Of a stretch of 64,000 bases of DNA, positions 9,459-16,933 are shown in pieces. The notes under the pieces were generated by a model, which was not told the DNA's origin, did not search any database, and saw only the letters and a list, made by a program, of their open reading frames with translations. Numbering within the stretch: the stretch's first letter is position 1; every line of letters begins with the position of its first letter. The DNA lies in the NCBI GenBank assembly GCA_023423695.1, contig JAFAFA010000146.1, positions 1 to 64,000 on the forward strand. The letters run 5' to 3'. Origin of the DNA: Pseudomonadota bacterium. Its GTDB lineage: Bacteria; Pseudomonadota; Alphaproteobacteria; Azospirillales; Azospirillaceae. Both the position numbers and the translations under genes were made by a program.

Positions 9459-9509
9459 GTCTTCGTCCCGACGGAGACGCGCTGTTCAGCAGCGGGCCTC
9501 CCAGCGCCA

Positions 9510-9947
9510 CTACAGAAGGGCGGCGGCCTCCCGCATCCGTCCATGCATGAGCGTCCGGGCCTTTGCCACGAGCACTCGGGCGCCGCCGAAGGCGACCTCC
9601 AGGTCGTCGTGCCTCGACTCCACCCAGCGGACGACCTCCTCCTGGCCCTGCTCGTGGCGGGAATGGGTTGCGATCACCCCATATCCGCCGAGCTCCATCG
9701 GCCAAACGTCGACGACAACGGTCTCATGGTCCTGGCAATGTCCCGCCATGTCGTATTCGGCGTACACCTGGTCCTGGAACAGGGGCGCACCGACCAGTTG
9801 GATGTCGTCGATCTCGTCATCGTCCCCGATGTCGAGCGACGCGGCGGCGAGCAACGCCGCCTCCGGACGGCGCGCGGCGCACAGGACGAAGTCGTGTTCG
9901 GAGACCGCGCTGGCGACCTGCCACACCGGCCCATCGGCGACGGCCAT
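9510..9947 (-). CDS. hypothetical protein, paralogous in part to an upstream gene
   Basis: A 145-residue protein. Its middle (VVVDVWPMELGGYGV, then VVRWVESRHDDLE) resembles a segment of the gene ending at 10448 (ISVWPLADAGYGV, then AADLVSRHDSLE). They therefore share a domain of unknown function, and the gene cluster probably grew by duplication. It follows the stop of the preceding gene by 33 bp. No function can be assigned. Confidence 0.6.
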   Translation of the reverse strand: MAVADGPVWQVASAVSEHDFVLCAARRPEAALLAAASLDIGDDDEIDDIQLVGAPLFQDQVYAEYDMAGHCQDHETVVVDVWPMELGGYGVIATHSRHEQGQEEVVRWVESRHDDLEVAFGGARVLVAKARTLMHGRMREAAALL

Positions 9948-9980
9948 TTCGCGCTCGGCGCCACCGACCCAATCGTCCTC

Positions 9981-10460
9981 CTAGAAGCGCCGGACGCCGA
10001 AGCACTCCTCGGGATCGCCGTCACACATGATTGCGCCTGTGCGGACATCCACGAGGGCGCGTCGATGATGGTTGAAGAGCAGCCCGAACTTCGGAACGGC
10101 CCCCGGCGCGGCCGCCTCGGTGAGGGCTGCTACGGCGTCTGCGACGGGGTCCGCTTCGCCGTCGGTGGCCTCACGCCCCACGACGCCACACAGGCCCAGC
10201 AGATGGTCCACGGCAGCGTCCAGCGTCCCCGTGGTGAACTCCACGGCCTCCTGGTCCGCGAGGGGGTCGTGCCAGAACCGGACCGCCCACGCCTCCCCGG
10301 TGCGCCCGGAACGCACGTGCTCGGCGTCGTTCAGCCACTTCGGCAGGCAGTCGGCGAACCAGATCTCCCCGTCCGTCGTCAATCGCACGCCGCGCCCCAG
10401 GAAGAACGCCCTCCTGGGGTCGGCGGCAAGGGACTCCAGCCTTGAGGTCAGCGTCTCCAC
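9981..10460 (-). CDS. hypothetical protein
   Basis: A 159-residue acidic protein. The GTG at 10460 is preferred because GGAGGAGGG lies just upstream; it overlaps the end of the preceding gene by 13 bases, suggesting translational coupling. It includes a WFADCLPKWL stretch and a VRFWHDPLADQEAVEF stretch. No family is recognised. It belongs to a four-gene minus-strand series between 9510 and 12748. Confidence 0.65.
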   Translation of the reverse strand: METLTSRLESLAADPRRAFFLGRGVRLTTDGEIWFADCLPKWLNDAEHVRSGRTGEAWAVRFWHDPLADQEAVEFTTGTLDAAVDHLLGLCGVVGREATDGEADPVADAVAALTEAAAPGAVPKFGLLFNHHRRALVDVRTGAIMCDGDPEECFGVRRF

Positions 10461-11431
10461 GCCGCACCCTCCTCCGGCTCCGCCTCCGGGATCGGGCGGA
10501 TGTCCTCGGCCCACCGCTCGACCGCCTTGGCGGCCTTCAGGTCGGGCCGGGAGATCACGATCCGCAGGGCCAGCGGGTCCAGGACCACGCGCTCGACCGC
10601 GTCCTGGTGGAAGCGGTGGCCGTGACCGAGCCGGACGCTCTCCCCCAGCGCGCCGACGGCCTTCCAGGCGTCCTTGAGGGCGGTCCAGTAGCCCGGCGCG
10701 CCCGCGTCGGGGGAAACGACGCTCCGCGTCCTGTACGCCTCATGGGCGGCCTCCAGGCGGCGCTGGTGGGACACGAACTCGGCGATCTGCCGGTCCTCCC
10801 ACGCGGCGGCCTCGTCGTCAGCCTCGGCGGATCGGCGGGAGACGGTCGCGCGGATCTCGGCCATGCGCTCCTTGGCGTCGGCGACGGCCTCCTCCAGGCT
10901 GTCATGGCGGGACACCAGATCGGCCGCGTAGGTGTCCTCATGGCTCGAGAAGGCGCCACGCCGGTACAGCACTCCGTATCCGGCGTCGGCCAGCGGCCAC
11001 ACCGAGATGTCGTGTATTTCCTCGTCCGGTCTGCTGCCTCCCGTCCAATCGTGGTCGGCCGCGACGCAGTCCTCGAACGCAGGCCCCCCGCGCGTGCGCC
11101 ATGCCTCGGCTCCAGCCTCGTACCACGCCAGCGGCCCCTCGGCCTTCTTCTTCCTGATCCTCTCCATGGTCGTCCTCCCCTTCATGGACTCCGCCTCTTT
11201 CCAGATGTCCAGGAGACGAAGGAGCCTCAAGGAGAGAAAGCCGACGGGCACTGCGATGCCCATGTCCAGACGACGCTGCGGAGACCAAGCGCGCGCGGCG
11301 TAGGCGGCAGCCACGCCCCCTACCAGCCCAGGCATCTTGCCGCGCTTGCGGCTCTGCCAGACCGGAGCCTCGACAAGAACCCCGTCTTCGACTGCGAAGC
11401 AGAAGGTATCGTTGTCGGCGTCGTCGCTCAT
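10448..11431 (-). CDS. hypothetical protein with two segments shared with neighbours
   Basis: A 327-residue protein starting at an ATG preceded by AAGGGGAAG. An internal segment (ISVWPLADAGYGV to SRHDSLE) is shared with the gene at 9510. A charged helical segment (EDRQIAEFV) matches one in the gene ending at 11552 (QDRQIAEFIAQ). No catalytic motif is seen. The sharing suggests a lineage-specific family rearranging within the cluster. Confidence 0.65.
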   Translation of the reverse strand: MSDDADNDTFCFAVEDGVLVEAPVWQSRKRGKMPGLVGGVAAAYAARAWSPQRRLDMGIAVPVGFLSLRLLRLLDIWKEAESMKGRTTMERIRKKKAEGPLAWYEAGAEAWRTRGGPAFEDCVAADHDWTGGSRPDEEIHDISVWPLADAGYGVLYRRGAFSSHEDTYAADLVSRHDSLEEAVADAKERMAEIRATVSRRSAEADDEAAAWEDRQIAEFVSHQRRLEAAHEAYRTRSVVSPDAGAPGYWTALKDAWKAVGALGESVRLGHGHRFHQDAVERVVLDPLALRIVISRPDLKAAKAVERWAEDIRPIPEAEPEEGAAWRR

Positions 11432-11551
11432 GGCGCTTCCCCTTCCGTGCTCCCCGGCGGGCATGGGCAAGGCGCGGACAAATCCCGAGGGTGTCGGCGT
11501 AGGAAAACGGTCGACACGGGGCGGGGGCGGCTTCGACCGCCCCCGCCTGCC

Positions 11552-12748
11552 TCAGATCGCGTACTCGCGGGAGAAGGTGAAGGCGCCGACGGTGGCGGTC
11601 ACCAGGGCCGACGGGATCTTGACAGCCCACTCGTTGTGGTACTCGAAGCCGCCGAGGTGCAGGCGGGCCTCGACCTTGGCGGCGTCGCCGAATGCCTCGG
11701 CCGCGGCCTGCAGCCCGGCCTCGTAGCGGTCCCAGGTCTCCGCGTTCATCTCGGAGAGCGGTTCCGTGTCGAACTGGAGCGCCTCGTCCTCGTCGTAGCT
11801 GTAGTTGTCGGTGTCCGTCGCGTCCTCAATGTCCGAGCGCGTGATCTTCTTGTAGCGATCGAACCCGTCGAACGGGGCGAAGACGTGGTCGCGCAGGGCG
11901 GTTACGGCCTCTTCCCGGGGCATGACGTTGGCCTTGAGGCGGGCCTTCTGGCTGGCCGTGCCGTGCTGGGCGATGAACTCGGCGATCTGCCGGTCCTGGG
12001 CCTGCCGCTCGGCCAGCTTCGCCGTCTCGGCCTCGGCCTTCTGCGCAATCCTGCGGGCGATCTCATTGGCGGCGGCCTTGATCTTGGCGACGACGCGCGG
12101 GTCGGCGGCGACCCCTCTCAAGACTTTGCAATCACCGAGATTGCGCAGGAAAGGCGGCGTGTTTGAATTGAAGTCGAGATCGATCCGGAAATCCACCGAC
12201 TCCCGGCGATCGGCGACGATTGCCTTGGCGAGATCCTCGAACCAGGTCCAATGGACCATCCCGCGCCTTGTGTTGGCGATGAGCATGTCGCTGGCGTTGA
12301 GGGAGGCAACATACTCGCTGATCTCGGAGATGGCTTCGGCGACCGCCCGCGCCCTGGCCGCCTCGGCTTCTTTCGCCTTGCGGGCCTCGTCGGCCTCGAT
12401 CCTGTCGCGCTGCTCGCTCCACGCGTCGAGGATCGCGGCCACGGTGCCGTCGTCGACCTCGGCGAATGACGGCGTCTTGGCCGCCGACGCGGCGCCGTTG
12501 AACGGGGGCCGCTTGAGGTCGATGTGGTGCTCGCCGCCGACGAAGGTGGTTTTGCAGTTGGCGAGGAGTTCGCGCTGGGCCCCGGCCAGGCTCGCGGTGT
12601 CCACCGCCACGACCACGTCGCCCCAGTTGGGCTTGCCCGCGCGGATCGCAGTCTCGCGGTCGATGTGGACAACGGCGGTGACGGGCTTGGTCAGCGTTGC
12701 GATGACGACGGACGGGGTGCCTTGGGTGTTCTGGTCGCTGCTCTTCAT
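11552..12748 (-). CDS. hypothetical protein with central coiled coil
   Basis: A 398-residue protein with a GGAGAT site before its ATG. The N-terminal 70 residues look globular (DVVVAVDTASLAGAQREL). A long Ala/Glu/Arg-rich helix or coiled coil follows (about residues 110-145 and again 225-260), then an acidic C-terminal region. DRQIAEFI recurs in the downstream gene. It is the first gene of the minus-strand series. Function unknown. Confidence 0.65.
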   Translation of the reverse strand: MKSSDQNTQGTPSVVIATLTKPVTAVVHIDRETAIRAGKPNWGDVVVAVDTASLAGAQRELLANCKTTFVGGEHHIDLKRPPFNGAASAAKTPSFAEVDDGTVAAILDAWSEQRDRIEADEARKAKEAEAARARAVAEAISEISEYVASLNASDMLIANTRRGMVHWTWFEDLAKAIVADRRESVDFRIDLDFNSNTPPFLRNLGDCKVLRGVAADPRVVAKIKAAANEIARRIAQKAEAETAKLAERQAQDRQIAEFIAQHGTASQKARLKANVMPREEAVTALRDHVFAPFDGFDRYKKITRSDIEDATDTDNYSYDEDEALQFDTEPLSEMNAETWDRYEAGLQAAAEAFGDAAKVEARLHLGGFEYHNEWAVKIPSALVTATVGAFTFSREYAI

Positions 12749-12893
12749 GTCGGATCTCCATGAATCCGGTTCCGCCGCTATCGACGTCGGCGATCTCTCC
12801 TTTGGACCCTGGCTCCATGAGCCAAGTCAACCCGCAACGCGCCGCCGTAGGAAAGGCTTCGCACCGACACCGGGATTATACACCCGCCGACAC

Positions 12894-13169
12894 CTAAATT
12901 GAAAGACAAAGGAGAGATAAGGACAGTTTTTTAGCGCCGCCCCTGCCAAGGAGAATACGTCGCTCGGTGGGTGAGAGCCGCGACCTGCGCCAACCCGCAA
13001 TGGAGACCAAAGTACCGGCGGAAGACGGCACGGAACGCTGGGCGACCAGGTTGAGGTCGCCTCGGGCGGACTGCGAAATGCTCCTGCCGAGGCGTGCCGC
13101 CGCCTCCTTCACCGCCTCCGCCTGCTGGTGCATCGACCAGTCCAAAAACATCTGCATCCCTTGGAGCAC
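12894..13169 (-). CDS. possible small protein, weak
   Basis: A 91-codon frame whose first half looks protein-like (an amphipathic AEAVKEAAARLGRSIS helix) and whose second half does not. There is no clear ribosome binding site. The 12750-13437 interval is otherwise free of genes and probably holds promoters for the divergent genes on either side. Confidence 0.25.
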   Translation of the reverse strand: MLQGMQMFLDWSMHQQAEAVKEAAARLGRSISQSARGDLNLVAQRSVPSSAGTLVSIAGWRRSRLSPTERRILLGRGGAKKLSLSLLCLSI

Positions 13170-13437
13170 TAATCGCTCGTACAGGGACTTCGTAGGTGTC
13201 GCGGCATCTCTCCCCCGGCTGACCGAGTGCCTCTGAGAGGCCGTCGGATGCGTCTGAACGGCTCCGGTGGCAGCCTAGTGGGCGCTTCGACGCTCAGCAC
13301 CCCGGACGCTCACTACCGCACAAGAAGGGACATGGACTGACACCTGTTAATGACATTGCATGCCACTTTCCTATTGCGCCCTTGCCGACTTAGGCGTAAG
13401 AAGAGCCATGAAGAAACCGTGATGAGCGAAGGGCGAC

Positions 13438-14202
13438 ATGGACAAGCCAAGGACGATCGCGAACCCTGACGAACTGATGATCTGGTATCAGGGGCTGCAG
13501 TACCGCGCGGAGAACACCGCCCCCGGCCCGCTGCCCGAGCGCGACATCGCCGACCACGAGGGCTTCGTAGCAGCCTGGGGCGCCGCCGACCCGGAGGTCC
13601 GCGACAAGGCTGCACTGCTAATCCTTGCTGAGGGCGCGCCCTGGGACCGTCCGCTGGCCGTCAACGGCCTCGCACTCGATCACAAGCTGCCGCCCCCCGA
13701 CGAGGCGCTGGCCTTTCTGGCTGGACGGCAGGATTGGTTCGGCATGAGCGACGAAGGCGCCGAGGAGATCGCCTGCGACGTCCAGGAGGCCATGGCGAAG
13801 GCCGGATACCCGGGCGAAGTCATCCCCGGCGCGTGGACCGACATCATCGCGGCGGCGGCGCTAGAGAACCCCCAGGAGGCCCAGGCGGTGGTCCACCTCC
13901 TGTACCGCCACCTCAAGGCGGCCGGGGCGCCGCCCCTGCTTAAGGCGCTCACCCGCTCCCTGGACTTCTGGGTCGCCACCCGCATCCTGGAGCGCATGGA
14001 GGGCAAGGACATCGCCGACATGCGCAAGCGCGGCGGCCTGACCCAGGAGGATCTGGCGGAGGCGATCGGCGTCTCGAAGCGTCATGTCGTTCGGTTGGAA
14101 AAGGGCGAGACCGCCGTCTCACCCACGCTGGCCCGCCGGATCGCCAAGGCGTGCCGCCAGGCCATCGAGGAGCGCGAGGCCGAACTGAGCAAGCCGCTCT
14201 GA
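13438..14202 (+). CDS. protein with C-terminal XRE-type HTH
   Basis: A 254-residue protein with GAAGGGC before its ATG. The first ~190 residues are helical and unassigned. The last 60 form a lambda-repressor-like HTH: IADMRKRGGLTQEDLAEAIG, then HVVRLEKGETAVSPTLARRIA. Placing the HTH at the C-terminus is unusual for a plain repressor and recalls antitoxin or restriction-control-like regulators, though no toxin partner is evident. The next gene starts 27 bp downstream, so they are probably one operon. Confidence 0.7.
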   Translation: MDKPRTIANPDELMIWYQGLQYRAENTAPGPLPERDIADHEGFVAAWGAADPEVRDKAALLILAEGAPWDRPLAVNGLALDHKLPPPDEALAFLAGRQDWFGMSDEGAEEIACDVQEAMAKAGYPGEVIPGAWTDIIAAAALENPQEAQAVVHLLYRHLKAAGAPPLLKALTRSLDFWVATRILERMEGKDIADMRKRGGLTQEDLAEAIGVSKRHVVRLEKGETAVSPTLARRIAKACRQAIEEREAELSKPL

Positions 14203-14229
14203 CGCCGCGGGCCAACAAGGAGACCCAGG

Positions 14230-15858
14230 ATGGCCACCTACTCTCACGACTCCCTGATCGAGTCCTTCCTGTTCGAGTGCGAGGCCCCCGATCCGGCGGC
14301 GTCCGACGACATGCGCGCGGCCTACGGCCAGTTCACCGGTCTGGACCGGCGGGGGCTGTCCGCCTTCCGCGTGTCACCGAATGCGGCCAAGGTGTCGTGG
14401 CGGTATTCCTACCTGCCTCCGTCGGCCCGCGAGGAGTGCTGGTCCTCCATCGACCCGTCGAGGCTGCCGAGGCTGCCCTGCTGGATCGAATACGAGACCG
14501 GCATCCCCGAATCAGAACTGTTGCGCCAGGGCTGGCTGCTGGAGGGCGCTGAGGGTGGCCGGATCGCCGCGACATTGATTTTCGAGACCAGCACGACCTT
14601 CGGGGCCGAGTCCCGTCGCTTGACGCTGCGCTTCGACGACGGGCGGCCGCGCTTCGACCTGCGCTCCGACGACGGGCGCGGCGGGGACATGAGGTGGCGC
14701 CTGTACATGGCCGAGCACGGCGCCCTGCTCATGGACATGCTGTCGGTCCTGACCGCCCCGGAATTGTCCGTGTTCGAGCCGCCCAAGGTTCCGGCCCGCC
14801 GCGGCGGCGTGGCCGTCGGATCGGCCCGCATGGTCCCGCCGTTCGACCAGACCGACAAAAACGGCGTCCCGGTCACGCCGCGCGAGGGGCGTCCCGAACG
14901 GGTCGTCGACGAGGTGCTCGACGCCGCGAACGTCATGATCGGCATGTTCCTCGCCGGACGGCGCTGGTTCAACGAGCCCGGCGCCCGGGCGCGGGCTCTG
15001 CGCGGCCTCCGCGACGCCGCGGCGGCCATCGGCGAGGCGCAGAGGATCTCCCTCAGCCCCGCCCTGGCCGACAGCGTCGCGGCGCTGGCTGCCGAGGAGC
15101 GGAAGGGTATGGCCGACGTCCGCAGGCTGCTGGCCCTCCCCTTTCCGCTTTTCACCTGCGAATGGCGGGGCGTCGGCTGCGGCCTTGCCGGGGACCGCTT
15201 CCTGATGCTCGTCCAATCGACCGGCGAGGAGGCCCGCAGCGACGGCCACGGCGTCCTCTACGCGCTGCCCGAGGACCACCACGAAATCTTCGGGCACGAC
15301 CCGGAGCGCGAGCTACCCCACGCGTCCTTCCGGCTCAACATCCAGGATCCCGACAGGCCGCTGGTCGAGATCACCTCCTCGAACCCGCAGTTCCGGGTCG
15401 CCGACCCGGCCGTGTTCGAGAGGTTCATCACCGCCGCCCTGACGTTCCTGACGCAGCCCAAGCTCGTCGTCGATCGTCAGGACCGCCAGCGCGAGCATCG
15501 CCTGCAGGCGGCCAACCGCGCCCGCTCCAAGCGCGGCATGGCCTCGCTCGGCGCCGTCAGGGACATCCACCTGAACCTCGACGCCCCGGCCCTCCGCGGC
15601 GAGGGCGGACCGGCGGTCCCTGGGGACGGCGAGGGCCGCCACGGCACGGCGCTCCACCAGGTCCGGGCGTTCTGGCGCTATCGCCTCGGGCAGCTTCAGG
15701 TGGTGAGGAGCCACTGGCGCGGAAATTCTCGGTACGGCGTCTCGTCCCGCCGCTACAACTTCGACATTATGGACCCGGGGGCCGCGCCCGTCGCCATGCA
15801 GCGCGCCCGCGAGGTGTCCCAGGACGTCTCCGAGGAGGCGTCGGTCCTCCGCCGGTGA
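14230..15858 (+). CDS. hypothetical protein, 542 residues
   Basis: It starts at an ATG after AAGGAGACC, 27 bp from the preceding HTH gene. The N-terminal 400 residues are not recognised. The C-terminal ~60 residues (HQVRAFWRYRLG, then SHWRGNSRYG) resemble a short basic module seen at the end of many phage and plasmid proteins, possibly binding nucleic acid; that is an impression, not a domain hit. It ends before a 20-bp GC hairpin. Confidence 0.65.
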   Translation: MATYSHDSLIESFLFECEAPDPAASDDMRAAYGQFTGLDRRGLSAFRVSPNAAKVSWRYSYLPPSAREECWSSIDPSRLPRLPCWIEYETGIPESELLRQGWLLEGAEGGRIAATLIFETSTTFGAESRRLTLRFDDGRPRFDLRSDDGRGGDMRWRLYMAEHGALLMDMLSVLTAPELSVFEPPKVPARRGGVAVGSARMVPPFDQTDKNGVPVTPREGRPERVVDEVLDAANVMIGMFLAGRRWFNEPGARARALRGLRDAAAAIGEAQRISLSPALADSVAALAAEERKGMADVRRLLALPFPLFTCEWRGVGCGLAGDRFLMLVQSTGEEARSDGHGVLYALPEDHHEIFGHDPERELPHASFRLNIQDPDRPLVEITSSNPQFRVADPAVFERFITAALTFLTQPKLVVDRQDRQREHRLQAANRARSKRGMASLGAVRDIHLNLDAPALRGEGGPAVPGDGEGRHGTALHQVRAFWRYRLGQLQVVRSHWRGNSRYGVSSRRYNFDIMDPGAAPVAMQRAREVSQDVSEEASVLRR

Positions 15859-15885
15859 GTCCCTTGGCCGCAAGGACGCCTGCTA

Positions 15886-15941
15886 CCGGAACGGCTCGCG
15901 GAGCGAGCGGGTGTCCCCCGCCGCTCCGCGAGCCGTTCCGG
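15886..15941. terminator. 20-bp perfect GC hairpin between convergent genes
   Basis: A perfect 20-bp inverted repeat (CCGGAACGGCTCGCGGAGCG at 15886-15905, its complement at 15922-15941) with a 16-base loop. It contains the same GCGGAGCG core as the hairpins near 4443 and 9426 and again lies between convergent genes. It has no T-run, so it may be a factor-independent block in both directions or a repeated intergenic element. Confidence 0.45.
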
Positions 15942-15945
15942 GGGA

Positions 15946-16125
15946 TCACGTCCGCGCTGGCGGCGGCCTCCCCACAGGCCGTCCAGGCCCGCCGTCCGGA
16001 GAGAGGCTGTCGGCTTCGCGCAGGATGTCCTCGGCGCTGTCGAGGAGTTGTGCAACTAGCGCGTCCCGCTCCGGTCCCTCTGGTGCTGGCGGGAGCGGCT
16101 TCTGTCCACCGGTCGGTTTGATCAG
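15946..16125 (-). CDS. possible small helical partner of the nucleotidyltransferase
   Basis: A 59-codon frame overlapping the nucleotidyltransferase stop by four bases. It would need a CTG start, which is a weakness. The product has a Pro-rich start and an amphipathic helix (VAQLLDSAEDILREADSLS). MNT proteins are usually followed by a HEPN toxin; this frame is too short for HEPN and lacks its Rx4-6H motif. Confidence 0.3.
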   Translation of the reverse strand: MIKPTGGQKPLPPAPEGPERDALVAQLLDSAEDILREADSLSPDGGPGRPVGRPPPART

Positions 16126-16454
16126 AGATGCACTCCCTCGTTGTCGATGTTCCAGAGGAGTTCGGGGCTGACGCCATGACGGTCCGTTGGAACACCCAAT
16201 GGCGAGATCCGCACACCGCGGAGTTGGAATGGGACGGCCAGGAAGTTGAGACGGCGGTTCTCCCGACCGCGGTCAAAGCCATCGATAAACAGGGCAATGT
16301 CCCAATCGCTGTCCTCCCGCGCCTCACCACGGGCGCGCGAGCCAAAAAGTACGGCACCACGAAGCCGCCCAGGGAAGGCGTGCTCCACCTCGGCACGGAA
16401 CCTGAGCAGTTCCGCTTTGTCCGTTCTGTCGATGCCACCCGACGCTTGAGCCAT
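16122..16454 (-). CDS. MNT-type nucleotidyltransferase
   Basis: A 110-residue minimal nucleotidyltransferase: GAVLFGSRARGEAREDSDWD is the GS-x9-DxD signature of the pol-beta-like MNT family, which transfers nucleotides and is often the antitoxin of HEPN/MNT pairs. The ATG at 16454 follows GGGAGG. It is the third gene of the polymerase operon, 13 bp after the preceding gene. No HEPN gene is next to it, so it may be an orphan or act with the polymerase module. Confidence 0.8.
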   Translation of the reverse strand: MAQASGGIDRTDKAELLRFRAEVEHAFPGRLRGAVLFGSRARGEAREDSDWDIALFIDGFDRGRENRRLNFLAVPFQLRGVRISPLGVPTDRHGVSPELLWNIDNEGVHL

Positions 16455-16467
16455 TCCATCCTCCCGC

Positions 16468-16917
16468 TCAGAAGGTGTCCTTCTCTGATGCGAAAATGGC
16501 AAGATACACTGACGTGTCTTGTGGTTTGGAGGCAGCGATGGTGGAGGTGGTGGATCGGAGCGATGACGGCGACGACCTGGTCAGCATGGGCAGCCTCGCC
16601 GACTCCGCCAGCAGCGCCCGCAGGTGTCCAGCGGCCTCCCGCAGCGCCGGATGCTCGCAGGCGCCCATCACGGCGACGACCTCGCGGAGCTTGTTGGAGT
16701 CGACAGCGACCTCCATCGCCTCGCGGTCCCACCCGGTGTCCGGCCAGTGCTTCTCCAACCACCACAGGGCGTCGGCGGCCAGGAAGAAGTCGGTCGGCGG
16801 GTTCCCGTCCTCGTGCCGGACGGGTCTCGTCTCGACCGTCCTGGCCTCGCCCCGCTGCGCGCCCCGGAAGGCGACGTGGACGACCGTGGAGGCGGGGGTG
16901 TCGGTGGTGTCGGTCAT
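16468..16917 (-). CDS. hypothetical protein between polymerase and nucleotidyltransferase
   Basis: A 149-residue protein starting 16 bp after the polymerase stop. It has a WWLEKHWPDTGWD stretch, a helical middle, and a Ser/Thr-rich tail. No family is recognised. Tight spacing on both sides places it in one transcript with the DNA polymerase and the MNT protein. Confidence 0.6.
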   Translation of the reverse strand: MTDTTDTPASTVVHVAFRGAQRGEARTVETRPVRHEDGNPPTDFFLAADALWWLEKHWPDTGWDREAMEVAVDSNKLREVVAVMGACEHPALREAAGHLRALLAESARLPMLTRSSPSSLRSTTSTIAASKPQDTSVYLAIFASEKDTF

Positions 16918-16933
16918 CGTCGTCTGCCCCCTC

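Noticed and set aside
15946..16454. HEPN/MNT toxin-antitoxin pair
   Set aside because: The nucleotidyltransferase is clear, but the downstream frame is too short for HEPN and lacks its motif, so a pair cannot be claimed.
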